From Gemmobacter aquarius (GTDB taxonomy: Bacteria; Pseudomonadota; Alphaproteobacteria; Rhodobacterales; Rhodobacteraceae), in the NCBI RefSeq assembly GCF_003060865.1, contig NZ_CP028918.1:2282001-2346000 (forward strand): 64,000 nt of DNA, in the 5' to 3' direction. The position numbers and the translations under genes are program-made. The notes beneath the pieces are model-generated. The model saw only the letters and a program-made list of their open reading frames with translations. It had not been told where the DNA came from and searched no databases. Positions 57,701 to 64,000 of the stretch are shown one piece after another; within the stretch, counting starts at the first letter, position 1, and each line of letters starts with the position of its first letter.

Positions 57701-57853
57701 CGTGGTGTCATCGTCGGTGATGGTAAAGGTCAGCGCATTCGCCGCAGACGAAAAATTCGGGTCCAGCATAAAGCTCGACCCGTTCGCCAGCGCACCGCCG
57801 CCACTTACTACGATGGATGAAGCGGCATAACCGCTCACCACATAAACCGGCAT
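48740..57853 (-). CDS. Giant RTX repeat protein with C-terminal Hint domain (3037 residues)
   Basis: Residues 1-150: non-RTX N-terminal beta domain (MPVYVVSGYAASSIVVSGGG). Residues about 150-2770: RTX nonapeptides (GGxGNDxLx), which should bind calcium and form extracellular beta-rolls, broken up by two recurring modules. Type B (about 75 residues, DDRFVL ... FSQIERVxLGSGNDT) occurs six times, near 51417-51640, 53568-53790, 54670-54890, 55600-55825, 56570-56795 and 56955-57170. Type A (NDTLSYA ... VDLGTG ... GFEALVGSGFNDTL) occurs seven times, three of them tandem at 50550-51260. One DUF642/galactose-binding-like insert lies at about 55005-55455. From Cys2840 (VPCFTAGAMI) a Hint domain follows (SPQHAVLVE, then FANGMATETMYPG). 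There is no signal peptide, so type I secretion is likely; no exporter is linked. Adhesin or surface-layer role is inference. Confidence 0.9.
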   Translation of the reverse strand: MPVYVVSGYAASSIVVSGGGALANGSSFMLDPNFSSAANALTFTITDDDTTFSGNSVSQTDANQTVVVTNSGGTTVASGTVRLGMSYNFSGQTSGTLYQIIVGSTVVGYGTSVNILPGGANTVSSSVDSAGFAYNTILVAPNFDPAGANTMAGGAGNDSLSGGGGNDTINGNGGNDTLDGGIGNDALDGGAGNDLLLGGDGNDSLIGGTGNDILAGGDGNDSLIGGDADDQFLLSGTFGNDTITGGEAFETTGDRLDASAVTANLTLTYTAVETGAVTDGTSTARFSQVERVLLGAGNDVATGSAGNDTIDGAAGNDTLDGGAGADSLTGAAGNDVLTGRAGADTMLGDTGDDRFVLGSADGADSIVGGDTGQTTGDVIDASTSTVVTTVNYGTPGTAGTLVNASGTATFSGIEQIFLGSANDTVNGGPATTGFFIDTGAGNDSVTGGNGADTIAGGSGNDTLLGGGGTDSLIGGLGNDSITGGAGNDTLDMGDGDDLQSVGDTGDDLVFGGLGNDTLSGDTGNDTLFGGDGADAIEGHDGADTVFGGAGNDYIAGVDVNGLTDAVNRTLAPPVGADDGFADSLDGGDGSDTILGGGGNDTLIGGAGDDILLDGTGRDIVFGGDGNDTIDDSAGFNSTSDASQLFGGAGDDQLNGTAGNDTLDGGTGNDVFSGEDGDDVMVLGTASGSDTITGGEGGERTTGDWIDASASADNLTVTYTGTEAGTITTTGQNTVFSQIERFTLGSGNDTVAAGVSTVGINVDTGAGNDSVTGGSGNDTITGGAGADTLAGGLGDDRVYGGANLIVNGGFDAPVAANNWANVPIAGWSTGTQTEVHGTGHDGTTSYEGSTHLELDADNQVDNVFQDVATTSGQTYTLSFAGKQRGAMTDSFEVYWRGTLVATIQPATTWTVYSFSVTGSGGADRLEFREIASQNSNFGPLIDDVTLFGTAGPGDSLSGGAGNDTLAGTGGNDTLDGGTGNDRMQGEGGDDRFVVAAGFGSDTILGGESGETGGDVLDASAMTANLTLNLTGAETGTLGDGTSTTTFSQIERVVLGSGNDTANGSASGDWVDGGAGNDSLAGNAGADTLFGGSGNDTVTDDTGVAGQGWADTVQLGAGNDVFTGTGFGAADNDLVFGNEGDDTITVQQAFDTVYGGDGNDVITSLGDGNASFGDLLSGDAGDDSITSSNSNDTIFGGDGNDIVQGGAGSDQLDGGAGNDTVSYAASTAGVSVNLGTGAGSGGDASGDVVSGFEVVIGSGQNDSLTGGTGNDVLFGGAGNDVIEGGAGADLLSGGTGNDTLSYAGSSAAVSVNLGTGAVSGGDAANDTISGFEAVAGSAFNDTLAGGTGNDLLQGGGGDDRFVLVTGFGSDTILGGESGETSGDSLDAGALTANLTLTMTGAEAGTIVEGASSAQFSQIERVLLGSGNDTATGTTAIAADDWFDGGLGNDSLVGNLGNDSLFGGAGNDRLFGGAGNDQLFGGDNDDSLDGGDGADLIDGGAGNDTVRAGTGDDTIFAADGADSIFGSEGNDFVDGGAGDDFINTRNTVATPDIGYPGVFTADADPNDDRDTAVGGLGNDTILTGDDNDLVYGGDGSDSIDAGFDMDTVYGDAGGDRISGAEGSDLVYGGDGNDTIYGGLTPTETDTSVINDSDDLAPNNNRDTIYGDAGNDMLYGGDDADLIFGGADNDSLFGGIDADTLWGGDGRDSLNGDEANDLLYGDAANDILQGGTGDDTLYGGTENDVLAGSDGNDRLFGDSGADTLSGGAGDDAQFGGTENDSLLGGDGNDTMSGDEGDDSFSGNAGNDQIFGGDGNDRLSGDEGSDSLYGGLGNDLIFGGAGGQVGGDLIDGGSGRDTLSYDLSNAAVSVDLAGGPASGGDAAGDTITGIEAVFGSAFDDGILGTAGNESFEGRAGNDSLEGRAGDDSLYGGTGDDLLIGDEVGSAGGNDLLFGGDGNDTLVGNAQSDTLYGGDGNDLIFGGMQGQAGGDLLAGDAGNDTVSYEFSSAGIVVDLGAGTGSGGDAEGDTLSGFEVLAGSGFADSIIGGGGDEQLFGGAGDDTLGGGAGNDLLDGGAGDDRFVLGAGFGSDAVVGGEASETSGDVLDASGIAGVDQVLTYSGAEAGTLTGSAGTAVFSQIEAVELGAGNDFVTGAGGNDRVDLGGGNDTAYGGAGNDSLSGGAGDDVVEGGAGADSLDGGAGFDTLSYAGAAAGVSVDAGAGLGLVGDAAGDTFSGFEAVLGSGFDDTLTGGALDDRLFGGSGDDLVAGGAGADLLDGGAGFDTLSYADAGAGVAVDLGTGLGSAGDAAGDTVSGFEALVGSGFNDTLTGSALNDRLSGGAGDDLVAGGAGADLLDGGAGFDTLSYADAGTGVAVDLGTGLGSAGDAAGDTVSNFEALVGSGFDDTLTGSALNDRLSGGAGDDLVAGAAGNDQLEGGAGNDSLSGGNDADTLYGGAGNDSLSGDAGNDLLFGEDGADSLFGGDGTDTLFGGLGDDLLEGGAGTDLLAGDAGNDVIRGGAGDDFVNGGTGNDTVFGGTGNDLLDGGDGTDLLLGEEGNDTISAGSGDDSVEGGLGDDLLLGDAGNDALSGGAGVDTLAGGQGADSLSGGLDDDELSGGTEADTLAGDEGNDRLFGGQGADSLVGGIGDDLAYGGTEADILAGGAGNDALFGDEGNDTLSGGDGADALTGGAGDDYLGGEDGNDTILGDTGNDVLEGGAGEDLLSGGTGNDALLGGDGNDTLAAGPGNDTLSGGAGEDVYLLSDGVGAIRITDFARAPVSGLRAADQLDVAGLTDLDGNPVDWADVTVTDDGNGNAVLTFPRGEALVLVGVPPAQVAGKSNLARMGVPCFTAGAMILTTRGEVAVEDLRAGDRVLTLDDGAQPVLWAGRRRMGPEDLDVRPDLRPVLIRDGALGNRGDVLVSPQHAVLVETPQGQVLVRARHLAETGDKRFRVARGKKSVIYHHLLLPKHAIIFANGMATETMYPGPMAAMAIGPVACAEIGLILPDLAPCLIAQEGTAKVYGPTARPVVRRQDLLARRRQAVAAS
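50550..51260 (-). repeat. Three tandem 237-bp (79-residue) repeats in the giant RTX gene
   Basis: Units 51024-51260, 50787-51023 and 50550-50786 are near-identical in DNA and protein (GAGFDTLSYADAG ... GDDLVAGGAGADLLDG). The two downstream units are the most alike; the first has drifted. Recent unequal duplication is the simplest cause. Confidence 0.85.
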
Positions 57854-58340
57854 TCTACTCGCTCACATACGCGCCCCGTTGACGGGGTCTCACCTACATG
57901 GCCCAGACGAAAGTCTGGCCCTTGCCCCATAAAGACCAATCAAATGTGGCCAAAAGTGGGCAAAGGCGCGCCAAACCGAAACGATTCAAGTCGTTACGGG
58001 CAAACGCGTTTCCAAAACCGCAGGTTTAACCCCTTTCACACACCATCTAACGGCAGAAAGGTTAAAAAGATGAACCAGCGCCTGCCCCACGGGTCAAGGA
58101 CCAGACGCGACCCGAACTCCTGCGCCGTTTCCTTCGACGCGCACCGCCCGCCCGGCCTTCCCGACGCCATCGCGCCCGAACCAGCTCGCCACCCGTCGCC
58201 GCTAAAACCGTCACCGATGGAACGCGCCAACCTTACGGCAAACGCAAAGATCGCCGCGCAGGAAAATCCATGCGCAGCGCCCGATACCGGATTTCGCGAA
58301 GGGGGTAATTTGGGGGGCTGAGGCTGCCCCCCGAAGCAAA
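57854..58340. other. 487-bp region upstream of the giant RTX gene
   Basis: Holds the presumed promoter of the RTX gene on the minus strand. A long inverted repeat lies at 58025-58067 (TTTAACCCCTTTC ... GAAAGGTTAAA, loop of about 18 nt, two unpaired C), and a GC hairpin at about 58309-58334 (GGGGGG / CCCCCC) lies just beyond the tRNA-Leu 3' end. A short frame on the plus strand (58070-58321) is listed separately. Confidence 0.5.
58070..58321 (+). CDS. Doubtful short ORF (83 residues)
   Basis: ATG at 58070 has AAAGG about 8 nt upstream. The protein is Pro/Arg/Ala-rich with no recognised domain or membrane helix. It lies antisense to the RTX promoter region and ends close to the tRNA gene. Codon use is compatible with coding but not decisive. 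Confidence 0.25.
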   Translation: MNQRLPHGSRTRRDPNSCAVSFDAHRPPGLPDAIAPEPARHPSPLKPSPMERANLTANAKIAAQENPCAAPDTGFREGGNLGG

Positions 58341-58427
58341 TGGTGCGGATGAAAGGACTCGAACCTTCACGGGTGTTACCCCACAGCGACCTCAACGCTG
58401 CGCGTCTACCAATTCCGCCACATCCGC
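58341..58427 (-). tRNA. tRNA-Leu (anticodon GAG)
   Basis: On the minus strand the acceptor arms GCGGATG / CATCCGC pair fully, with A73 and an encoded CCA. D-arm GGCGGAATTGGTAGACGC, anticodon stem CAGCG / CGCTG with loop TTGAGGT (anticodon GAG), a long class II variable arm (GTGGGGTAACACCCGT region) and T-arm GGTTCGAGTCC are all present. 87 nt with CCA. Confidence 0.96.
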
Positions 58428-58541
58428 ATGATTTGGCTTGGTGGCGGGTATGTAGCGAAGCGTTTGCGGGAAGGAAAGAGGAAAAACGCACGGCCCCGAC
58501 AAGCCCTTCGACCGACCCTGCGGAATGGCTTTCCGGCACTA

Positions 58542-58555
58542 TTAATAAAGGTTAA
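58542..58555. promoter_or_regulatory. TTAA-N6-TTAA motif (second copy)
   Basis: TTAATAAAGGTTAA, exact reverse complement of 2336-2349, 35 nt before the glycosyltransferase start and about 115 nt from the tRNA-Leu 5' end. Confidence 0.35.
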
Positions 58556-58590
58556 GTCTGACCGCGATTTCCCTTTCACGGTCCGCTCCA

Positions 58591-59985
58591 TTGTCCCGGT
58601 TTCTCCTTCCCCAAAACCGTCCCGCCTTGGTGTGGGTCGCCCTCGTGATCGCATATTTCGCGGTGCAATTCACACTCCGGCTGCACAGCGCGGCGGGCCT
58701 CGAATTCGACGAGGCCGAGGCGCTCTGGTATGCCCGTAGCCTGCAATTCGGCTATAACGCCCAGCCGCCTTTGTATTTCTGGCTGCAAAATCTGGTGTTC
58801 CATCTGCCACTCGCGCCCCTGACCGCGCTCGCCCTGCTCAAGACCATGATCTTCGCGGCTGCGGTTCTGGCCATCTTCGCGATCTTCCGGCAGATCGACA
58901 CCAAAGCGGCACCGGCCGCCATGCTCAGCCTCGGCCTCTTGCCGGAAGTGGTCTGGGAAATGCAGCGTGACCGGACCCATACCGTGCTTTTGCTCCTGCT
59001 CGCGGCATTCGGCATGCTCCGCATCCTGCAAAGCCAGCAGAAACACCGCGAAACAGGCGGTGAAACAGGCGGGGCAAGCCTCGGCGCGATCCTCGGTCTT
59101 GGCCTTCTGTCCAAGCCGAACTTCGGGTTCTTCGCCCTTGGCCTCCTTGTCGCGTCACGCCGCGTCCTGCGGCGCCCGACCGCATCACAGATCCTGCTCG
59201 CCGCAGCCGTGGCCCTCGGCATCGCAGCACCTTGGTTGATCTGGGCGATGACCCACCCCGACCTTGCGGGCAGCAGCCTGCACAAACTTGCGCTCGCCGC
59301 CGAAAACCCGTTCCGGCGGCGGCTCACCGGCCTTGGCAACTTCGCCCTTGCCCTTCTTGCCATGCTCGGCCTTGCCGCACTGGTGCTCGGCCCGATCTGG
59401 GCACGCGTCCGGCCCGGCCCGATCACGCAAGACGGTGCACGCATCATCCTTCAGACGGCGTTTGCATCGGTCTTGCTTTTCCTGCTTGCGGTTCTCGTCT
59501 CGGGCGCCAGCCAGACCCAAAGCCGCTGGCTCTTGCCGATGGTCTTTTTGTTGCCGCCCGTGGTGACGCTGCACCTTCACCAGCGCATGTCACCCGCCTC
59601 CGCTAAACGCATGACCGCCTGCCTCGCGCTGCCTTGGCTCGTCGTGCTGATCGCTCTGCCACTGGCCAACCGCACCGCCACCCGCCAGATGGACTTTGCC
59701 GCCCTTGATGCCACCCTGCCGCAGGGCATGGCCACCGCCTCGACCCAGACGCTCCTGCTCGGAAACCTCGTCAACCTCGGCACGGACCGCCCGCTCTACC
59801 TGCTGGCAAAGGGCGCCGCCGCGCCCGCAAGCGGAACCGATGTCCTGCTCCTCGACACCGAGGCAGGCCTCGCCTTCGCACGGACTTTGGGCTATGGCCT
59901 GTCCAAAGACAGTCTCCGCAGCCTGACCGTCATCGATGGCACCCGCACACGGCCCCTCTGGACCGCGATCGCCACCGCCCCCTGA
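58591..59985 (+). CDS. GT39/ArnT-like membrane glycosyltransferase
   Basis: 464 residues with about ten helices. The periplasmic loop after helix 1 has [15 protein letters not shown] and [12 protein letters not shown], the DE-containing dolichol-phosphate-mannosyltransferase/ArnT-type signature (PMT_2). Such enzymes move a sugar from a polyprenyl phosphate carrier to a lipid or protein on the periplasmic side; donor and acceptor are unknown. The start is TTG 58591 ([18 protein letters not shown]); no ATG is in frame before helix 1 and the ribosome binding site is poor, so the exact start is uncertain. Confidence 0.85.
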   Translation: MSRFLLPQNRPALVWVALVIAYFAVQFTLRLHSAAGLEFDEAEALWYARSLQFGYNAQPPLYFWLQNLVFHLPLAPLTALALLKTMIFAAAVLAIFAIFRQIDTKAAPAAMLSLGLLPEVVWEMQRDRTHTVLLLLLAAFGMLRILQSQQKHRETGGETGGASLGAILGLGLLSKPNFGFFALGLLVASRRVLRRPTASQILLAAAVALGIAAPWLIWAMTHPDLAGSSLHKLALAAENPFRRRLTGLGNFALALLAMLGLAALVLGPIWARVRPGPITQDGARIILQTAFASVLLFLLAVLVSGASQTQSRWLLPMVFLLPPVVTLHLHQRMSPASAKRMTACLALPWLVVLIALPLANRTATRQMDFAALDATLPQGMATASTQTLLLGNLVNLGTDRPLYLLAKGAAAPASGTDVLLLDTEAGLAFARTLGYGLSKDSLRSLTVIDGTRTRPLWTAIATAP

Positions 59986-60026
59986 CGTTCCCCCGGCTGC
60001 GACACCGCGAACCGACAGGCACTACC

Positions 60027-60707
60027 GTGACCGAATGGACAACCCTTACGGGCCTCAGCCCCTACCTACCGACCGTCGCCGCGATGGAAGCGCGGGTCGA
60101 GGCGATCCATAAAGGCCAGGCGTCCGAGGCGATCTGGCTTCTCGAACACCCGCCCGTCTACACCGCAGGCACCTCGGCCAAAGCCGCCGACCTCGTCGAC
60201 CCCGCCCGCTTTCCCGTGTTTGAAACCGGACGCGGCGGCCAATACACCTATCACGGCCCCGGCCAGCGCGTGATCTACACCATGCTCGACGTCGGCAACC
60301 GCGGCCGCGACGTGCGCTGCTTCGTGCGGGCACTGGAAAACTGGGTCATCGCCACGCTGGCCGAATTCAACGTGCGGGGCGAAATCCGCCCCGGCCGCGT
60401 CGGTGTCTGGGTGGTCCGACCCGACCGCGCCCCGAACCCCGACGGCACCCCGTCCGAGGCGAAGATCGCCGCCATCGGCGTCAAACTGCGCCGCTGGGTC
60501 AGCTTTCACGGCATCTCGATCAACGTCGAACCCGACCTGTCCCATTTTTCCGGCATCGTCCCCTGCGGCATATCCGACCACGGCGTCACCAGCCTCGTCG
60601 ACCTTGGCCTGCCCGTCACCATGGCCGACCTCGACGCAGCCCTGATGGCGACCTTTCCCCGCTTCTTCCCCGATGGCGGCGGCATCAATCCCAGCTGCGC
60701 CCTCTGA
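60027..60707 (+). CDS. lipB: Octanoyltransferase LipB
   Basis: Moves octanoyl from acyl carrier protein to the lipoyl domains of 2-oxoacid dehydrogenases; first step of lipoate synthesis. 226 residues. Catalytic pair: Lys in [18 protein letters not shown] and Cys in [15 protein letters not shown]. The [15 protein letters not shown] substrate loop is also present. Start is GTG 60027, preceded by GACAGGC. Followed by an 8-bp AT-rich palindrome. Confidence 0.96.
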   Translation: MTEWTTLTGLSPYLPTVAAMEARVEAIHKGQASEAIWLLEHPPVYTAGTSAKAADLVDPARFPVFETGRGGQYTYHGPGQRVIYTMLDVGNRGRDVRCFVRALENWVIATLAEFNVRGEIRPGRVGVWVVRPDRAPNPDGTPSEAKIAAIGVKLRRWVSFHGISINVEPDLSHFSGIVPCGISDHGVTSLVDLGLPVTMADLDAALMATFPRFFPDGGGINPSCAL

Positions 60708-60712
60708 ACCCC

Positions 60713-60731
60713 GATTTTTCTGCGAAAAATC
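60713..60731. repeat. AT-rich palindrome GATTTTTC-TGC-GAAAAATC
   Basis: A perfect 8-bp stem with 3-nt loop 6 nt after the lipB stop. An identical stem with a different loop (GCT) is at 61571-61589. Confidence 0.65.
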
Positions 60732-60932
60732 CCGCCATCCCCGCACCGTCACACCGGCTGACACCGCCCAAGGCGGCCAATGCCCGTCACCACTTGCGCC
60801 CGTAACCAATTGCGCCCGCGCAAACGCCCGCCTGCAGGGAACCCTTGGCCCCGCCTGCGACTTCGGGACAGCTTGCCGTTTCGCCCTGCGCTTCCCACCT
60901 TGGGCGGTGACACCTCGCACAAAGGACCAGCC

Positions 60933-61412
60933 ATGCGCCGAATTCTCACCGCCGCCACGCTTTCGCTCCTCGCCTCGCCTGCCCTCGCCGCAGGCGATCC
61001 CGCCAAGGGCGAGAATGAATTCAAGAAATGCCGTTCCTGCCACATGATCGAAAGCGACGATGGCACCGCGATCCAGAAGGGCGGCAAGACCGGCCCGAAC
61101 CTTTATGGCGTGATCGGTCGCCCCGTCGCCGGAACCGATTTCGACTATGGCGAGTCGATCAAGGCCGTAGGCGCAACCGGCCTGATCTGGACCGAAGAGG
61201 AACTTGCCACCTATGTCGCAAACCCCGCCGAATGGCTGAAGACCAAACTCGACGATCCGGCCGCCAAATCGAAGATGTCCTTCAAACTCGCCAAGGGCGG
61301 CGAGGATGTCGCAGCCTATCTCGCCTCGGTCGGCCCGGCACCTGCCGCCGCGACCGATGCTTCCACCGAAGCCCCTGCCGCAACCGCTCCGGCAAACAAC
61401 GTCGCACCCTGA
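60933..61412 (+). CDS. Class I c-type cytochrome
   Basis: 159 residues with a signal peptide (RRILTAATLSLLASPALAA). One haem site, C33-R-S-C36-H37, and a probable Met ligand in KSKMSFKL. The segment GPNLYGVIGRPVAGTDFDYGES is typical of cytochrome c2/c550. The last ~25 residues are an Ala/Pro/Thr-rich tail not needed for the fold. A periplasmic electron carrier; it lies 370 nt before ctaD, so it could be an oxidase donor (inference). The ccm genes at 12.6-15.5 kb would mature it. Confidence 0.93.
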   Translation: MRRILTAATLSLLASPALAAGDPAKGENEFKKCRSCHMIESDDGTAIQKGGKTGPNLYGVIGRPVAGTDFDYGESIKAVGATGLIWTEEELATYVANPAEWLKTKLDDPAAKSKMSFKLAKGGEDVAAYLASVGPAPAAATDASTEAPAATAPANNVAP

Positions 61413-61481
61413 ACCGCTACCCCGTCATGCGAACCACGGCCCAAGCCCCCCGCCTCCACAGGCGGGCGGCGCGCCACCCGT

Positions 61482-61534
61482 CCCCACCTCGCCTCGCCCC
61501 ACCTCGCCCCGCCCCGCCCCACCTCGCCCCGCCC
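61482..61534. repeat. C-rich short tandem array
   Basis: Three copies of CCCCACCTCGC separated by CTCG or CCCGC units, all pyrimidine-rich on the plus strand. Confidence 0.55.
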
Positions 61535-61570
61535 TGACCCGCAGCGTGACCGCCCGCTCGCCCAAAGCCT

Positions 61571-61589
61571 GATTTTTCGCTGAAAAATC
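61571..61589. repeat. AT-rich palindrome GATTTTTC-GCT-GAAAAATC
   Basis: The same 8-bp stem as 60713-60731 with another loop, in the cytochrome c-ctaD spacer. Confidence 0.65.
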
Positions 61590-61661
61590 GCCCCGCCTTT
61601 CGCCCGCCGCTCCCCCGCGACGCTTGGTCGCCCCACAAATCGCCCCTGCGGCGGGCTTTTG

Positions 61662-61675
61662 TTGATCTGCGTCAA
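61662..61675 (+). promoter_or_regulatory. FNR/FnrL-like box upstream of ctaD
   Basis: TTGAT-CTGC-GTCAA, one mismatch from TTGAT-N4-ATCAA, 108 nt before the ctaD start. FnrL controls respiratory genes by oxygen level in this group, so oxygen-dependent control of the aa3 oxidase is plausible. Confidence 0.6.
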
Positions 61676-61783
61676 AGTCAGTCATTGCCCCATCGGTGCG
61701 CCCCGATTAAACACAGCCTCACATAAGGGAACCAGCCGGGCCTCGAATGCCCGGCATTTGCTGAACAGAATCGGGAGACGCCA

Positions 61784-63463
61784 ATGGCGGACGCAGCCAT
61801 TCATGGCCACGGCCATGACGAGCGGGGGTTCTTCACCCGCTGGTTCATGTCGACGAACCACAAGGATATCGGGATCCTCTATCTCTTCACCGGCGGCCTC
61901 GTCGGGCTTATCTCGGTGATCTTCACCGTCTATATGCGGATGGAGTTGATGCACCCCGGCGTGCAGTACATGTGTCAGGAAGGTCTGCGCTTCGTCGCCG
62001 ATGCCTCTGCACAATGCACGCCAAACGGCCACATCTGGAACGTGACCATCACCGCCCACGGCATCCTGATGATGTTCTTCGTGGTGATCCCGGCCCTGTT
62101 CGGCGGCTTCGGCAACTACTTCATGCCGCTGCAGATCGGTGCGCCGGACATGGCCTTCCCGCGCTTGAACAACCTGTCCTACTGGCTCTACGTCGCGGGC
62201 ACCTCGCTCGCCGTGGCTTCGCTCTTCGCCCCCGGCGGCGGCGGTGACCTCGGCACTGGTGCGGGCGTGGGCTGGGTGCTGTACCCGCCGCTCTCGACCA
62301 CTGCCGAAGGCGGCTACGCGATGGACCTCGCCATCTTCGCCGTGCACCTGTCGGGTGCCTCGTCGATCCTCGGCGCGATCAACATCATCACCACCTTCCT
62401 GAACATGCGTGCCCCCGGCATGACCATGCACAAGGTGCCGCTGTTCGCCTGGTCGATCTTCATCACCGCATGGCTGATCCTTCTGGCCCTGCCGGTTCTG
62501 GCCGGCGCCATCACCATGCTGCTGACCGACCGCAACTTCGGGACGACCTTCTTCTCGCCCGAAGGCGGGGGCGACCCGATCCTTTATCAGCACATCCTGT
62601 GGTTCTTCGGCCATCCGGAAGTGTACATCATCGTCCTGCCCGCCTTCGGCATCATTTCGCAGGTCATCTCGACCTTCTCGAAAAAGCCGATCTTCGGGTA
62701 CCTCCCGATGGTCTATGCGATGGTGGCAATCGGTGTTCTGGGCTTCGTCGTCTGGGCGCACCACATGTACACCGTCGGCATGTCGCTCACCCAGCAGTCC
62801 TACTTCATGCTGGCCACCATGGTCATCGCGGTGCCCACCGGCATCAAGGTGTTCTCGTGGATCGCCACCATGTGGGGCGGCTCGATCGAGTTCAAGACGC
62901 CGATGCTCTGGGCCTTCGGCTTCCTGTTCCTCTTCACCGTCGGTGGCGTCACCGGCATCGTGCTTTCACAGGCCGCCGTCGACCGTGCCTACCATGACAC
63001 CTACTATGTCGTGGCGCACTTCCACTATGTGATGTCGCTCGGCGCCGTCTTCGGCATCTTCGCAGGCATCTACTTCTGGATGGGCAAGATGTCGGGCCGC
63101 CAATATCCCGAATGGGCCGGCAAACTGCACTTCTGGGCGATGTTCATCGGCTCGAACCTGACCTTCTTCCCCCAGCACTTCCTGGGACGTCAGGGCATGC
63201 CGCGCCGCTACATCGACTATCCGGAAGCCTTCGCCTACTGGAACTGGTTCTCGTCCATTGGCGCCTTCATCGCCTTCGGATCCTTCGTGTTCTTCATCGG
63301 CATCGTGTTCTACACCCTGTTCTTCGGCAAGCGCATCACCGAGAACAACTACTGGAACGAATACGCCGACACGCTGGAATGGACCCTGTCCTCGCCCCCG
63401 CCGGAACACACCTTCGAGCAACTGCCGAAGCAATCCGACTGGGACAAGGGTCACGCCCACTGA
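61784..63463 (+). CDS. ctaD: Cytochrome c oxidase subunit I (aa3-type)
   Basis: Catalytic subunit of the aa3 terminal oxidase: reduces O2 at the haem a3-CuB site and pumps protons. 559 residues, twelve helices. Landmarks: [16 protein letters not shown], the low-spin haem region [14 protein letters not shown], the CuB/His-Tyr segment [17 protein letters not shown], the second CuB pair WAHHMYTVG, and [14 protein letters not shown]- and K-channel residues lie in these blocks. Preceded by ATCGGGAG as ribosome binding site. It is followed by a terminator, and subunits II and III are not adjacent, as is usual for ctaD in this group. Confidence 0.98.
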   Translation: MADAAIHGHGHDERGFFTRWFMSTNHKDIGILYLFTGGLVGLISVIFTVYMRMELMHPGVQYMCQEGLRFVADASAQCTPNGHIWNVTITAHGILMMFFVVIPALFGGFGNYFMPLQIGAPDMAFPRLNNLSYWLYVAGTSLAVASLFAPGGGGDLGTGAGVGWVLYPPLSTTAEGGYAMDLAIFAVHLSGASSILGAINIITTFLNMRAPGMTMHKVPLFAWSIFITAWLILLALPVLAGAITMLLTDRNFGTTFFSPEGGGDPILYQHILWFFGHPEVYIIVLPAFGIISQVISTFSKKPIFGYLPMVYAMVAIGVLGFVVWAHHMYTVGMSLTQQSYFMLATMVIAVPTGIKVFSWIATMWGGSIEFKTPMLWAFGFLFLFTVGGVTGIVLSQAAVDRAYHDTYYVVAHFHYVMSLGAVFGIFAGIYFWMGKMSGRQYPEWAGKLHFWAMFIGSNLTFFPQHFLGRQGMPRRYIDYPEAFAYWNWFSSIGAFIAFGSFVFFIGIVFYTLFFGKRITENNYWNEYADTLEWTLSSPPPEHTFEQLPKQSDWDKGHAH

Positions 63464-63480
63464 TCCAGCCGTAAATTCGA

Positions 63481-63509
63481 AAGGCCCCGGAGCGATCCGG
63501 GGCCTTTTC
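63481..63509 (+). terminator. Rho-independent terminator of ctaD
   Basis: Perfect 11-bp stem AAGGCCCCGGA / TCCGGGGCCTT with loop GCGA and T run, 18 nt after the ctaD stop. Confidence 0.9.
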
Positions 63510-63581
63510 GCATTGAGCCTCGCGCATCGCGCCCTACCTCATCCGACAGACACCGAAACCAGCCCAGACCCGCAGATACCC

Positions 63582-64000
63582 ATGCCCTACGAATGGCTTC
63601 CGCCCAGCACCACGACGCCCGCCCGCCTGCACCTCTGGCCCTACCGGTCGCTGCCCCGCCGCGGATTCGTCGGCTTCATCGCCACGACCTGCGCGCTGAT
63701 CGCCCTGCCGCTTCTTGCCGTGCTCGGCTCTCCGGTGCTCTGGGGTCTCCTCCCCTTCTTCCTGATTGCCGTCACAGGTGTCTGGCTCGCCCTGTCACGC
63801 TCCTACCGTGACGGCGAGATCGTCGAAGACCTGACCTTCGCCCCGGAAAGCCTGACCCTGACCCGCCACGGCCCCCGCGGCCGGCGTCACGACTGGCAAG
63901 CCAATCCACATTGGGTGCGCCTGACCCTGCACCCCAAAGGCGGCCCCGTGCCGAACTACCTGACGCTCAAGGGAAACGGGCGCGAGGTCGAACTCGGCGC
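63582..64000 (+). CDS. DUF2244 membrane protein (3'-truncated by window edge)
   Basis: The frame is open from ATG 63582 to the window end (139 codons). It starts MPYEWLPPSTTTPARLHLWP, then two helices close together (GFIATTCALIALPLLAVLGS and LWGLLPFFLIAVTGVWLALS), then a beta-rich part (DLTFAPESLTLTRHGPRGR, then WVRLTLHPKG). This is the DUF2244 pattern, a family often linked to cytochrome oxidase genes in alphaproteobacteria. Function unknown. Confidence 0.85.
   Translation, partial: MPYEWLPPSTTTPARLHLWPYRSLPRRGFVGFIATTCALIALPLLAVLGSPVLWGLLPFFLIAVTGVWLALSRSYRDGEIVEDLTFAPESLTLTRHGPRGRRHDWQANPHWVRLTLHPKGGPVPNYLTLKGNGREVELG

Larger units (their letters stand above)
61413..61783. other. 371-bp non-coding region between cytochrome c and ctaD
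   Basis: Contains a C-rich array with three copies of CCCCACCTCGC (61482, 61497, 61517), the palindrome 61571-61589, and an FNR-like box at 61662-61675 that probably belongs to the ctaD promoter. I see no gene. Confidence 0.7.

Noticed and set aside
48740..57853. CRISPR-like periodic repeats in the RTX region
   Set aside because: The periodicity is 27 nt (nine codons), in frame, with no constant repeat plus unique spacer pattern and no cas genes.
57944..58069. Upstream extension of the short plus-strand ORF to 57944
   Set aside because: No ribosome binding site at the earlier ATG, and the added residues show no structure; the region more probably serves the RTX promoter.

Overview
The window is GC-rich bacterial chromosome, almost certainly from an alphaproteobacterium of the order Rhodobacterales (Rhodobacteraceae/Paracoccaceae). 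Evidence: a DddP-type DMSP lyase, the yajC-secD-secF run joined to a ccmABCDG run, Rhodobacterales-style Hint/RTX proteins, and protein sequences throughout that read as this group. I see no phage, insertion sequence, integrase or CRISPR array. It looks like core chromosome carrying two large RTX protein genes.

Layout. 1-4.8 kb: the 3' part of glnA, two paralogous membrane-tail hypotheticals, then dddP. 4.9-9.4 kb: purB, a small exported protein, an isolated fliG, a DMT transporter and a DUF1223 protein. 9.7-12.4 kb: acnA. 12.6-19.0 kb, minus strand: yajC-secD-secF-Mth938-like-ccmA-ccmB-ccmC-ccmD-ccmG, coupling the Sec translocon accessory genes to cytochrome c maturation. 19.2-21.6 kb: a frameshifted small membrane protein gene, serS and a TspO-like protein. 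21.7-25.3 kb, minus strand: yfgM-like, bamB-like and der, as in other proteobacteria. 25.5-33.9 kb: an RTX protein, an Atm1-like ABC exporter, a LysM protein, a LOG-family protein, RarD, a flavoprotein and a response regulator.

34.1-36.4 kb is a partner-switching module (membrane PP2C phosphatase, STAS antagonist, RsbW-like kinase). 36.5-43.9 kb, plus strand: a deaminase, a 56-residue basic protein, a SPOR lipoprotein, a D,D-carboxypeptidase, tmk, holB, tatD-like, an MBL hydrolase and an AEC transporter; the genes from dacF to the transporter are packed with 1-nt overlaps or very short gaps. 44.0-48.5 kb, minus strand: a polyamine-type ABC importer (ATPase, binding protein, two permeases; one permease has an apparent N-terminal frameshift). 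48.7-57.9 kb: a single 3037-residue RTX protein with a C-terminal Hint domain. 58.3-64 kb: tRNA-Leu(GAG), a GT39-like glycosyltransferase, lipB, a cytochrome c, ctaD with an FNR-like box upstream, and the start of a DUF2244 gene.

The most unusual content is the giant RTX-Hint protein, built from RTX nonapeptides interleaved with two recurring non-RTX module families, including three tandem 79-residue copies. Also notable are a composite intergenic element present three times, a hairpin that encloses the ccmA ribosome binding site, two homopolymer-associated frameshifts, and a LOG-family gene with no standard start codon in its frame.
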